Shown here piece after piece: positions 20,011 to 31,800 of a DNA stretch of 64,000 nt. Where the stretch lies: the NCBI GenBank assembly GCA_030141605.1, contig JAQGDQ010000498.1:1-64000 (forward strand), in the 5' to 3' direction. Under the pieces are notes generated by a model. It did not search any database. It was not told the DNA's origin and saw only the letters and a list, made by a program, of their open reading frames with translations. The position numbers were made by a program, and so were the translations under genes. Origin of the DNA: Tubiluchus corallicola (taxonomy: Eukaryota > Priapulida > Priapulimorpha > Priapulimorphida > Tubiluchidae). The stretch's first letter is position 1. Each line of letters begins with the position of its first letter.

Positions 20011-22087
20011 GCAACAAGTTCTCAAAATCCATTGCACTTCTCCTATTCTTCTTCCCAGATTTTGCTTTTCCCGTCTTCATTCTACTTCCGGCTCTTGCCT
20101 TTCCGTGGAAAGGTATCATTCTGCTGTCACTACCGTACGTCAGGTACACGCTTGATAAATCCGGAACGAATGGTTCGACTGGTTTGTCCTGGTCAGTGTT
20201 TGAAGTGGGCAGTTTGCGCATGTTGTTTCCGGTGTACGCGACACATTTCAGCTGCCATTCGCCGATATCTTCATTCCAGTGCACATGCTGCTCGATCATG
20301 TCTTGATATTCACCGGGAATGAAGCTATCAATGATGATCATTTGCAGCCGTAACTCCCTGCTCAGCTGACGGACATTCTCCAACAATCCTTCCATTTCTC
20401 TTTGGTGCTCCTGCTGCAAATCCGCCAACTCCGACTTTGCGCTCATCAGCATCGTCCACACCTTTTTCAACTTCTTTGTCTTGCCTTGAGCCTCTTCTTG
20501 TAAATTCGAATATTTTTCTTCGATGTCTAACCGCTCGGCTTCCTTTTCTTTCAAAGCTTGCCTGAGAGCTTCCTCTTTTTTGCTCCTTTCTTCCAACTCT
20601 TTGGCACTTTCTTCAAGCAATCTTTCTTGTTCTTCTGCTTTCTCCAACAAATTTTCCCCGCCAACAATGATCTTTTTCTCAATGACTTGCAGACGCTGTG
20701 CAAGCTGTTCATGTTCAGCCTGAGCATTTAACAATTCCTCCTCTCGCTTCTCCAGATCTTCTTTTATTCTGTCATGTTCCTCTTGCTCAATGTCCTTCGT
20801 TTCTTCTAGGATTTTCTTTTCTTTTTCAATTTCTGCTTGAATCTCTACCATTCGCTCTTTAGATAACTTGTTGCTTCTATGACGTTTTCTATGCCTAGTC
20901 TCTCCATCGCCATCTTCTGCGTCTTCCGACCATTCCTCGCTACCTTCGGACTCACTGCCTTCTCCATACTCCTCGAGTTGTTTTCGAAGCTGAACTATCT
21001 CTTCTTGAAACTGTCTGAGAAGTGCATCTTTCGGGTCTTCATTTATCTTTGCGTTATTCTTTATGTTCTTAGCTCGGTTTGCGTACCGGAGCGTGCTGAT
21101 AGTTTCATCGTAGTTAAAATCCGCAGGCCCAATGTTTGCACACATGACTGTTTTAGAATTGCCCCCAAGGGAATCCTGCAGGAGTCTGGTTAATTTTGAA
21201 TTCCTGTACGGGACGTGCGTACTTTTGCCATCAACGAGTGCGGATATGACATTCCCTAATGTTGAGAGCGATAAATTTATTTTTGTCGCTTCCTTCAACC
21301 GCTGTCCAGTTGCCCCCGTTTTACTCTGACGCTCGGAACCGGCCAGATCCACAAGGTGCAGCTTGCCCATGACCAGATGCTGCTGCCCATCCAAACCCTT
21401 TTCACTGCATTCGATAGTAACGCTGAAAATGGCATGTGAACGCGAGCTCTGTGCATTCATATTTGTCGCACCGACTGATCTGTTTTTGTTCCCAACCGTC
21501 ATAATTCTGTCCATGTCATCTGCATTGTTAACAGCAAATGTAGACAAATCTTTAACGTAAACACCGACATCGGGTCTTTCTTTCACTTCCAAACGTACCG
21601 ACTGATCCTTACCTAGTAAGTCCCGTACGTCTTCGTTATAGATTTCCATATACGAAACCCTGACTAGAAACTTTTTGTCGTCCTCCGCCTTGGCAATGTG
21701 ACCAAAGATATGGGCAAAAGAGTTAGGGATGATTCCGCGGAGCTCAGGGACGCTGCGAACACCCTCCATTGTGTATGTTTTTCCCGTGCCCGTTTGTCCG
21801 TAGGCAAATATAGTCCCGTTATATCCCTCTAGAACAAAGTCAACTATTGGCCTTGCCGTTTGGTTGTAGACATCTACCTGTTTGGAATCGGGACCAAATA
21901 CGATATCGAACGTAAACGTTTTCGGAGGATCGGCATTTCCACCGGATGGTGAATCTACAGTGATTGTTCCCTGAACGGGATCAACATTAACGACTTGCTT
22001 GTTGTTTTCTGTCAACTCTTTCTCATTTATTGGCCGACAACGAACTACCACCTTCACGTTGTCTGACTTTTTATCCTCTTCCGGCAT
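20006..22087 (-). CDS. KIF3A: Kinesin-2 subunit KIF3A, intronless coding region
   Basis: KIF3A is one motor subunit of heterotrimeric kinesin-2, which carries IFT trains toward the cilium tip and moves other cargo on microtubules. The 693-residue length is close to vertebrate KIF3A (about 700). Motor domain, residues 9-345: P-loop GQTGTGKT at 97-104, switch I SSRSH at 214-218, switch [10 protein letters not shown] at 245-252. The neck is [14 protein letters not shown]. An acidic/basic stretch ([20 protein letters not shown], then RHRKRHR) precedes a long coiled coil to about residue 600. The C-terminal block [20 protein letters not shown] and a basic tail are typical of KIF3A rather than KIF3B/C. 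The coding region has no introns although neighbouring genes have many. Upstream, tttctttttaag ends at 22132, a candidate acceptor for a 5' UTR intron or spliced leader 44 bases before the ATG. Confidence 0.97.
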   Translation of the reverse strand: MPEEDKKSDNVKVVVRCRPINEKELTENNKQVVNVDPVQGTITVDSPSGGNADPPKTFTFDIVFGPDSKQVDVYNQTARPIVDFVLEGYNGTIFAYGQTGTGKTYTMEGVRSVPELRGIIPNSFAHIFGHIAKAEDDKKFLVRVSYMEIYNEDVRDLLGKDQSVRLEVKERPDVGVYVKDLSTFAVNNADDMDRIMTVGNKNRSVGATNMNAQSSRSHAIFSVTIECSEKGLDGQQHLVMGKLHLVDLAGSERQSKTGATGQRLKEATKINLSLSTLGNVISALVDGKSTHVPYRNSKLTRLLQDSLGGNSKTVMCANIGPADFNYDETISTLRYANRAKNIKNNAKINEDPKDALLRQFQEEIVQLRKQLEEYGEGSESEGSEEWSEDAEDGDGETRHRKRHRSNKLSKERMVEIQAEIEKEKKILEETKDIEQEEHDRIKEDLEKREEELLNAQAEHEQLAQRLQVIEKKIIVGGENLLEKAEEQERLLEESAKELEERSKKEEALRQALKEKEAERLDIEEKYSNLQEEAQGKTKKLKKVWTMLMSAKSELADLQQEHQREMEGLLENVRQLSRELRLQMIIIDSFIPGEYQDMIEQHVHWNEDIGEWQLKCVAYTGNNMRKLPTSNTDQDKPVEPFVPDLSSVYLTYGSDSRMIPFHGKARAGSRMKTGKAKSGKKNRRSAMDFENLLQ

Positions 22088-22378
22088 TTTTCTTTTATCC
22101 CTTTAATATCGTGTCAGTAAAATCATCGCAGCTTAAAAAGAAAATGATAGTTTAATGACAGCGTACAACTGAGAAATATTATAATTTTTAACAGTTCTCA
22201 TTTCCACGCATTTCCTAGCTTCAAATTAACGACTTCAACAAACACTAGAGCTTTTACAAGCACAATAATTTCCAGACCAAGAGGAATCTGAGATTAAGAA
22301 ATAAAACTTTCCTTTGGCAACTTTAAACAGGCTAAACAAACTGAGCAAACATTTCTAGGCCTTTTCATTTACACTCAT

Positions 22379-22440
22379 ATCTCGGTTTGCTGGACCTCGC
22401 TTTTACGGATATCGGAAAAATCAGACAAAATCTGATCCGT
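22379..22440. mobile_element. Terminal fragment of the 6178-type MITE
   Basis: The segment cggtttgctggacctcgctt followed by a cggatatcggaaaa-like run matches the reverse complement of 6530-6583. Only the end is recognisable here. Confidence 0.5.
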
Positions 22441-24899
22441 TAAAAAGTTCTGCTTTGAAGGATCATAACGTAGTTGATGGCACTCGCTTTTTCAAGACCT
22501 CAGTATTGTTATTATTAGTCAATTTTATGGGTCACTAAATTGTCTAAATCTGTGAAACCTGGCAAATGAGTAACAGAAAATCTCAAAGCGGAACTTCTAC
22601 CAAAGATGCCATTTTCAATAGCAAACCTCCAAATATAAGGAATAAGTTTTTTACTGAGGTTATCACTGCAACCAGTTTCAATAGCTTATACAACTTTTGC
22701 ACAGTGGCGGAAGAGTCAAGTTTATTGCTTAGACTACACGTGAAGTGAAACCACCATTAATCCTTACGTCCTTTCGTTCACTCCTTCAAGATTTAAACCT
22801 TTTCAAGATTTTAAGCTTTTTAACTTAGTAATCAAACCCTGATTCAATTTCTAACAAGCATATGTCAACATAACAAGCGAACTGAGAGGAATTTTTCGTT
22901 GCTATAGTTTTAGTACTATAGAGTAGTATATAGACTTTTTTTTTATAGTACTTGGTAAACTTTTACTTAAGTTTACTTTTACAAAACAGCAAGCATTAAG
23001 ATTTGGTCTACAATTATAAGATTTCAATCGAAAACCTGACGTCGTTATACTAGTTAGCCAAATGATATCCTGGGTAAAGTAAGGTTATGTAACACTAACA
23101 CCAGCAAGATATCAACACCTGTTTTTTTATAACTTCAATGATTTTATCCAGCCTATTTTCAAAAATGTATATTAACTAAACATACTATGAAAGGATGTCC
23201 GTACGAGTAACAACGCAAATTAGTCAAACTATCAATTAGTAGTGACTCATAAAAAGCAGGAAATATTTTCTTCTGTTTCTTTTTCAAACAGCATTAGGGC
23301 GAATCTTTGAAAATAGCTGTCAGCTCAGACGACAAGATGTGCTGTAATCTGTGCTCGTTGGTGTTTGATCTTTGAAACTTAATTAAATACATATTTCTGA
23401 AAAATCAATTTACTTCGTAAATTGTAATATAGGTTTTTTTGTAATCTCATGATCATAGCATATTATTGTGTGGTCCTTGTTTGATGCCTTTGGTATCATG
23501 TCATGTAAATCTGTAATAAATAAAGATGATAATCTATCTGGCTGTTACTTTATCTGTTTGTCATTCTATCTTTTTTAAATTTGTTTAAAATTACTAATAG
23601 GGATGACAAAATGACAGTGATGAACCCACTCATTATAAGGTTAATGGTAACAAAGATATAATTTAATAACTGAAGTGATGGCAATATAAATGTGAGACAT
23701 TTGCAAAGCAGATAAGAGTACGCAAGATGCATTGGAGTGGCTGAGTTCGATCCTGTTTCTCTTGGAGTATCTGGCATCTGCATGGCCATGCCCCACAAAA
23801 AAGCAAGCTATGTGAGACATGTATACAATATTATTGAGGGCATATGACGGCTATATCTGCTATTGTTTCAGTAACACGTTGATGTAAGAAATTTTTCTGT
23901 ACTATTACTTAATGTTTTTTCCCACCTAGCATAATGCCATGATAAAAATAAGGTAAAAAACTTTTTATTACTAATAGTTCTATGGCTGTTTAACTGCACC
24001 CTGTATTAAAGCTTTAATAACATATTTTTATTATGTTTGATAGAACAGGAAAGCATAGGCTGAAAAGGCTTACATAGCTGACACGGTCTGACTGGACATT
24101 ATTATTTTTAATATTTGTTTATACTCGATTGTCATAGCGCTATTAAATTGTATCGATGACACAGTAAGGGTTTTGCGAGTTTTATGCCGATTCACTCCGA
24201 ATCAGTGGCAATAACCGTATAACATCATTGGTTGCTAGCAACAAAAGTAAACTTAAAATTCTGTAAGAGTACGTAAATGTTTTTAGTTAAAATGCGCAAA
24301 ATATAAATTAGCGAAACATTCAGAATGCAATATATTGGTAGCAAGTACACTGGCGATACCGTCAACGGCAGGTTAGTATTATGTATAGCAACGTTTTTGT
24401 TATGCATTGAGCAAACTCTAGTTCTTCGGCTTCTGTTTTCCGACTTATGCCATTTATGGTTGGTTGCGAGGTTTACACGTGCTGCATAATGTCGTATTAT
24501 TAATTTATCTGTTATAATTTTGCCCTAGGAAGCTACATTTTCCAACCCAACAGATGGCTGTGTCACAGCAGTGACGGTCAACTTAGGAATAGAATTGGGT
24601 GTAAGATATTGTTGTTTGCATACATACTTAATTCTAAACAAATTGCAATTGGCAACATACATACACCAAATTGTAATGAAGTGAATTGTAATCATCAGAT
24701 ATATGTCTCAAATACGAGGACAGTTAGTTTACCCAAATTTCTTGCTATCTATTGTAATGTTGTAGTATTAAAAAAGTACAAACAAAATATAATGATATTA
24801 ACTTTTTTTGTTAAGTTGATTTGAGTTTCTTGATTTAAATTCAAATTGTTGTTCTGTTTGCTAATTTAAATTTTGTTACATATATTTGCCGTATTTATT

Positions 24900-25165
24900 T
24901 ACTGTTTGCGATTTTTAATTTTAAACTCATTTGAAATTGTTATCTCAATTTTTGCCTAGTTATTTTTATTTTCTTTTTTATTTTCAATAGTTGCGTTGGT
25001 CTGTCATTATCATTTATTTGTCTACACCCACTTGACAGGCCATTGGTCTTTTCACCACCCTATCTCTTTCCATCATTATTATAGTACTTTGTTTTGTTCT
25101 ACTTCCATTTTGTAAGAATTTGGAGACAAATAAATTACTTACTATTTACTTACTTCTTTATTTAA
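24900..25165 (+). mobile_element. Possible LINE 3' tail
   Basis: A noncoding stretch ends in ttggagacaaataaattac followed by a TTAC/TTTAC-rich tail. Such ends are common in the 3' UTRs of animal CR1/L2-like LINEs. No reverse-transcriptase frame is visible. Confidence 0.35.
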
Positions 25166-25454
25166 TTGGTTTATCTTATTAACACATTGTCAGTTCCTAT
25201 AACATTTTTACTATCACCAACTGAATTATTTGTCATTGTGCATTACAATATACTTTATTTCTCGAATAGAAAATGGAAGCATCTGAACATACTACACCAT
25301 TCTGCAAGTCAACTTATGAAAGTACTTGAATGCATATTAATTCTTCTCGAAAGTGCGGCTTTGCTACATTATTTCTGTATTTTTACAATTTATAGTTGAA
25401 TGGGACTAGAGCATAGATCTTCTCATTGTGCGACGGTTAGATTGAATCTACAAA

Positions 25455-26966
25455 ATGTTTGAAGATTCCCCCGTGAAAGTACTTAGCTGTACATCCGACT
25501 GGAGGAAGAAAACCACCACCACAGAAGCACAGTGTCAGACAAAATGGAAGGAGATGAAAAAGACACACAGAAGTAACCAATCGATAAAAAGAGCAGACGC
25601 AGAGGTGCAAACACAAAGTCATTCCTCGACCGAACTTCAGCTGACGGATTCCGTGCCACCCGGGCTAATTGAGTTTCTCAATAAATGTGAGCCTCTGATT
25701 CACAAAGAGTTAGAACGAAATGTTCAGAGTCACGCATTTGATGGTTACGATGTAACTTGGACCGAGGAGCTATTAAATGTAGCATGTCGACTCACACTGC
25801 GTGACGTATCCGTCGATGAACACATGGAATGTACCGGTCTGGACTGGAATTCCACCGGATCCGTAATCGCTGTTGCGTATGGACGAGAGGACCATGAGAA
25901 CTGGTGCACACACAATGGGTCACTTAGCTTATGGAACGTTGATAGACAGAGCATTAATGTTCATAAACCTGATCACAGTATAGATACCTCAGTTTGTCTT
26001 ACATCTATTGCGTTTCATCCGTCTGAACCTACTATCATTGCTGGTGGATTATTCAGTGGTGAAGTGATTGTGTGGGACTTGGGTCAGGACGTCGACTTCG
26101 TCTTCGCTTCGTCTGATGAAGTCTGTCACAGGGAACCAGTCTCACAAGTTTGCTGGATCGTTGACCCTGCATCAAGAATTATAATTAAACATCAGTTAAT
26201 TAGCGCTAGTTCTGATGGAAAAATTCTGAAGTGGCAAGTACCAAATAGAAGACAAGCTTTGAAATTGATTGCTGGGTACGTTTTGCTTGGCGGAAGAGCT
26301 TCTCTGTCCGTTAGAGAATCGGCTAATTCAAGAGAATGCGGTATTTCTGCAGTTTCGTTTTCAAAAAAGGAAAAATCTCGTTTTGTGCTTGGTTCTGAAA
26401 ATGGATCTCTGTTTGAATGTTCATTAGATAAAACAAGTGCTTCTGTGCCAAGTACTGAGATACCGATGGAAATGTTAGCGTTGGATACAAGCTCATTAGA
26501 TCAGCACGATAATCGGGTGTCATCGATGCACATCTGTCCACATAGTGGTGTTCTGCTTCTCACAAACAGTCTCGATGGTACAATAAGGATATATAATTCT
26601 AACCAAGGTGCAGCTCCTATTTTTACAGTTGATCCTGGACATGGTGCAGTTCATTACGCAGCGTGGTCAGATTCAAAACCAGCAACTTTTGCCGCCGTGA
26701 CGGAGGACGGTCATTTACTTCTCTACGACTTGTCAGAGAACTTGTCCGCTGCAGTCCAGAAATTAAAAGCGAGCCCAGATGGCAAGCCAGTCCATCGAGT
26801 TGCATTTAATACCTCACAATTTCATTTATTGGCTACTGGTGATAAGATGGGAGTGGTTAAAATTTGGCAGTTGAGCGACAGCTTTGCACTGAGCAGCAAG
26901 AAGGCTCTGCTTGTGTTGAACAAATTTGTGGAAGTGACGTCTAAACCCGATTCAGAATTGACGTGA
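25455..26966 (+). CDS. DYNC2I2: Dynein-2 intermediate chain DYNC2I2 (WDR34), intronless
   Basis: This WD-repeat intermediate chain belongs to the cytoplasmic dynein-2 complex, the retrograde IFT motor of cilia. The protein has 503 residues (human about 536). The N-terminus carries AQCQT (residues 25-29) and AEVQT (49-53), TQT-like light-chain-binding motifs at the same places as SCQT and AQVQT in vertebrate WDR34. The conserved block QSHAFDGYDVTWTEE follows, then a WD beta-propeller: WNSTGSVIAVAYGREDH, AFHPSEPTIIAGGLFSGEVI VWDL, EPVSQVCW, SASSDGKILKWQ, GVVKIWQLS. The ATG is the first in frame after stops. The whole coding region is one exon. A candidate acceptor at 25391-25395 may end a 5' UTR intron or accept a spliced leader. 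A poly(A) signal, aataaa, is at 27376-27381. Confidence 0.95.
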   Translation: MFEDSPVKVLSCTSDWRKKTTTTEAQCQTKWKEMKKTHRSNQSIKRADAEVQTQSHSSTELQLTDSVPPGLIEFLNKCEPLIHKELERNVQSHAFDGYDVTWTEELLNVACRLTLRDVSVDEHMECTGLDWNSTGSVIAVAYGREDHENWCTHNGSLSLWNVDRQSINVHKPDHSIDTSVCLTSIAFHPSEPTIIAGGLFSGEVIVWDLGQDVDFVFASSDEVCHREPVSQVCWIVDPASRIIIKHQLISASSDGKILKWQVPNRRQALKLIAGYVLLGGRASLSVRESANSRECGISAVSFSKKEKSRFVLGSENGSLFECSLDKTSASVPSTEIPMEMLALDTSSLDQHDNRVSSMHICPHSGVLLLTNSLDGTIRIYNSNQGAAPIFTVDPGHGAVHYAAWSDSKPATFAAVTEDGHLLLYDLSENLSAAVQKLKASPDGKPVHRVAFNTSQFHLLATGDKMGVVKIWQLSDSFALSSKKALLVLNKFVEVTSKPDSELT

Positions 26967-28815
26967 AGCTGGTTTTCGTATCCGACGTGAAACTTTCGAT
27001 GATTTGATTTCGAGAACTAACTGGTGAAGGATTCCTGTTTATGCAGTTTTTTCGTAAGCTTTCTGATGACCACAAAACACCGATTTAGGGCCGTGGTTTA
27101 TTGCAACTAATTGAACTAAAACAACTAGAAGCAACTGATATAATCATAGTCAAGTGAATGAATTGCTGTTTGGTTCAGTTGCAATAACTCTTACAGGGTC
27201 ATATTTGTGTGAACAAAATGGATTTATTAGCTCGCCTTTGTTTAGCATGAGTTTGCTCGTATCTTTGTCGCTAGAGATATCAAATTGTTCCAAAGTTGTG
27301 GCTAGCTGGCCAGTTCGAATTGCCATTTGTTATCACGATTTAGTTATTAAAAATAGCAACTTTGTGATAGTTGTTAATAAAGTTAACTTGTACTTCAATA
27401 TTAAAATCAGTTGCATTTTTCATTTTATTTTTTACTTCGTGAAATTGTAGGTGATTAACTTCATCTTACTTACAAAACAGAGCTGCGCAAGAGAAGTGTT
27501 TTGAAAACATTGTTTATTCTCAATAATTTAGTGTTTCCGAAATTAATACTGTAATCATTATTGAAAATGTTTAACCAAGCTTAAAAACACCAACATCGCT
27601 TCATGGTGAATCATTAGGATGTAGAAATAACTGCAGTACGGAGTAAGTATTACGGATTTTATATGAAAACCGTGCACGGTGAAACCGGCCACTAAACGAC
27701 TAACTAACGCAGCACGAAGCTAACGTGTTTGGCGCCTGTCTGAATAGGACAAGCCTGTTCTGAAGTCGCTTTGCCATGATTGTTGTTAATTAGGTATTAC
27801 ATAGTAGCGAACAATAGGGCTTGACTGAGGTTTTACCGAAGACTGTTTTCATGTAAAAGGCATATATGTCTGATTGCTGCACTGAGTTAAGTTTGTGAAT
27901 GCTTTTTGCACGTGTGTCACTAACTGCATGAAGTCTTACCAAGCATTCGCTGAATCAGATGATCATTTTACCTTGTGAAAGCACTAGTAGCTGAATCAGA
28001 TGATACTTTTACCTTGTGAAAGCACTAGTAATTGTTCCACTGCTTCACATTTACCCCATACAACTTAGTTTTTAATGGAAGTAGTGCCGAGAAGCTCAGT
28101 ACCGTTAACAGCCGTATTTAGGGTATAGGACTCTCTGTTCAACAGTTTCTTGTTAAAATTTTCCCGCCTAGTGTTTTCGAATGGGAAACCAACAAGCTTA
28201 TTTTTCTTCAGTGATTCTAGATCTGCTCTATATGTTTAAAGGTGAATACATATGAACGGTTTTTGCACATTGTCTGTTCAAACGCTCGTTGCACTGGTTT
28301 ATTTTAGAGCTAACTGCTTGGGATGCATTATTAGATGTGTTCATAATTGATTGACTGCTTGAATGTAGGTGTCACCACCATCAATTCTTAGGTTAAGTCT
28401 TTTAGGTAGATCAGGACTTGTGTTACTTTTGCTTGAGTATTAGGTACGTTTCACTGGGACTATGTCAACAATGCTGTGACTGCAACTCAATGTCTACTGT
28501 CTGCAAAACTACACATTTCTGTTCTTTATGTTGCTATAACTTGTGGAATCTTTAATTATTAACTGAGAAAAGAAGTTAAAATGAGTTGTAGAAACGTAAT
28601 TTTATTAACCGAATTAAGATTTTAATCGAACATGATACAAACTGCATATGACTTGTTTTTAAGCATTACAGTGCACACTTAGCAAGCGATACAGCTATAT
28701 GAATGACAATACAAACTCGGTATATAACGTGAATGAATCATAATTTTTCGTGCATGTCCTTGCTAATATATTTAAGAGAGAAATGTTAATGTCAACTGAT
28801 AAACACTTTGAACAG
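26967..28815. other. DYNC2I2 3' flank and region expected to hold MORN5 exon 1
   Basis: Contains the DYNC2I2 poly(A) signal at 27376. A short tandem duplication (about 50 bp) around 27949-28029 carries gctgaatcagatgat and accttgtgaaagcactagta twice. The first coding exon of MORN5 should lie here or further left, but no clear MORN-like ATG exon could be recognised. Confidence 0.45.
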
Positions 28816-31800
28816 ATTGGAAGGCAGAGGAAAGTACACATTCCCAACAGGTACAGTATACGAAGGTGACCTAAACGATGGTCAGCTACATGGGCAAGGA
28901 ACCCTGTATTTCACCGGTGGTAGCAAGTGCGATGCAACATGGACGAGAGGAATAGCCACAAATGTAAGTTCCTGAACAGTGATTTACTTTAACATAAATA
29001 AGTCTTTCCATAGTTTCATTGTGCACATGCGCAGTTGCTGTAGGTCACAGGTTAAGGGTGTCAACTACAATGATCACATGACATGCGGGTAGAGCAAAGC
29101 CGTCAGTTCAGTAACTTCAGTTGTTTTATGTGGACTTTACTTAGTTATGTTCTAATCTATGCGTAAAGTTTTGCAACATACCGCTGTAGAACTACACTTC
29201 CGGTGTTAAAGCAGCCAAAATGTGCAGTATAACGCATTGATTGACATAGCTATGCTGCACCTATTCAGCACATTAAAATTAACTAGGCAAAAGAATAAAG
29301 GTTACATAGTAGAATGGCTTTGATGTTTAATGAACCTTGTCTTATCGCCAACCCCGCTATACTGCCATATTTAGTGGTTCCAGACTTGGCGTTATAACAA
29401 GGTTTGAAGGTAAAATACAGATGTAACAATATTGGTTTTTGAATACTTTGAACCTGTGGCTTCCTGTGTGCTTGCTTTCATTCTGACAAAGAATACTCGA
29501 ATTTTCACCATAATTTACCAATAAACGCTGCACCTTGTAGATATTCTCTATTTGATAATTCTTCTTACTATAGACGTGTTACAAACTTTTTTTTTACTTT
29601 TTGCAGTTAAGCATCACATTTAAAGATGGACTCTTATATCACCCAGAAGATTGGAAATACTGCACTCCGCAGGATCGTAGATTTTACTCAGAAATCTGCT
29701 TCGGCCTTCAGCCTGCTGGTAATAATTAAATTAATAGTTTTTTCGTACACAAATCACCCTGAGCGATCAGTTGAGATGAGGGTTACAATGAAAAGGTGAA
29801 AATAAAAGTCTAGAAAAAGCGAATATTTATAAGTAATTTGCTCATGATGTGATGTTGTAGTTAACAAGAAATAATTTTCCAATAAAGAGTTTCACAGCTA
29901 AGAAGCCCGAGGGAAAAAATGGATTGTCAAGCAGCTTTTCTGCATCTGTGAGTATCAAGGGCGCAAATTCGCCATGCAGCAAGAACTTCAAGCAAATTAT
30001 CGCAGTATACTATGCATTTCATAGTGTACTAGCTTTGTTACATGCATGAGGGCTTATAAAAACATTACGATGTTATACTTTATACAGACAAACCTCGTTT
30101 TACTGCCAATCTCATTTACCACCTGCAAAATGCTCAGGAAGAATACGGCTGGATTAGACTCCATGTAAAAATAACGCGTTATACCACCACCCTGCCAACC
30201 AATTACCAGCCATTTGCCAGGCAAATTAATATACGTGTTCAAAAGGGAAACATCGCCAGCCATACCAGTGACCTTGATCTTATGTTAGCTGTACGAGGTT
30301 AATACATGCTCCACTGAAACTGACTGGACGTCACGTCTCGTGTAAAATACTGCGTGTTATCATGCTTTAATTGTTTACGAGCTGTACTGTACATTGTACA
30401 ATCACAATAGTAAAGGATTGATAGCTCTGTCACGTGTCGTGTAGCCATGCTTTAATTGTTTACAAGCTGTACTGTACATTGTACATCACAATAGTAATGG
30501 ATTGACAGCTCTGATATTATTGTCGATGCGCCACAAAATCATAACAGCAACTGACAGGAAAATACATGTGGTTCTTTTTCCACCACAAGAAACGTGATAT
30601 TTGCTTGTTTTCTAAGAATCGTTCAAGCAAACCTTACCAGTAAGAAATTTGTAGTTACGACTTGACCTTTTTTTACATATACATGATTAGTGGAGCAGTA
30701 GGCCTACCTTCTATTGCATGTATATGTTTGAGTTCAAGACACGTTTATTATGTAAGCAAAAAGTTCTTAATAAACATGATTGATTTTGAGTGAATCAGTA
30801 ATTTACAAATGATTAATTTAACAATGAAAATTGAAAATTGAGGAGTCGAACCCGTGTACGCTTGTCTGACTGTTTTGTGATTCGTCAATGGCAAAATTTA
30901 ACACACGTCATTACAGATATAAATAGCAACAGTTTTAACAGCTAGCTAGAACTTTACCTAGTTCATTTTTTCTTCTTCCCAAGCAAAATCCTGCTAGTAA
31001 ATCTCTCTATGCACACAAACTAATAGATTAAACATTAAACTCGCTATAACGGCAACTTCTCCCCCGTCCCAAAGCGTAGGTGGGTATAGAGACATTTGAC
31101 TGCATTGCAGCTGGAATTTACTGATTATTTTCAGGCATGTCTCAATTGACCAACAGAGTTCACGCACGACCGATACCCGAAGGATGCTATGATGTAGGCG
31201 ATGGTTTCTACAATCCCAAAGACAGAACTGTCAAAGATTATGCAGGAAAGTGGATACGTGATGTTGGTAAGTTGGCTAGTCACGTTATACAGGAAAGCGG
31301 ATACGTGATGTTGGTAAGTTGGCTAGTCACATTATACAGGAAAGCTGATACGTGATGTTGGTAAGTTGACTAGTCGCATTATACCGGAAAGCGGATACGT
31401 GATGTTGGTAAGTTGGCTAGTCGCATTATACAGGAAAGTGGATACGTGATGTTGGTAAGTTGGCTAGTCGCATTATACCGGAAAGCGGATACGTGATGTT
31501 GGTAAGTTGGCTAGTCGCATTATACCGGAAAGTGGATACGTGATGTTGGTAAGTTGGTTAGTCGCATTATACCGGAAAGTGGATACGTGATGTTGGTAAG
31601 TTGGCTAGTCGCATTATACCGGAAAGTGGATACGTGATGTTGGTAAGTTGGCTAGTCGCATTATACCGGAAAGTGGATACGTGATGTTGGTAAGTTGGCT
31701 AGTCGCATTATACCGGAAAGTGGATACGTGATGTTGGTAAGTTGGTAAGTTGGTTAGTCACATTATACCGGAAAGTGGATACGTGAATGTTGGTAAGTTA

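Larger units (their letters stand above)
22088..25454. other. Divergent intergenic region between KIF3A and DYNC2I2
   Basis: 3.4 kb separates the two divergent start codons. A candidate 3' splice site for KIF3A leader sequence lies at 22132-22133 (minus strand). One for DYNC2I2, tttttacaatttatag, ends at 25395. At 22379-22440 a fragment (cggtttgctggacctcgc) matches the end of the element at 6178-6583. Near 25120, gagacaaataaattacttac looks like a LINE 3' tail. No other gene is seen. Confidence 0.55.

Noticed and set aside
20523-21560. Plus-strand open frames opposite KIF3A
   Set aside because: They are antisense shadows of a conserved coding region.
20006-22087. KIF3B or KIF3C, or a dead retrocopy
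   Set aside because: The neck and C-terminal block match KIF3A best, and the frame is intact over 693 codons with all motor motifs preserved.
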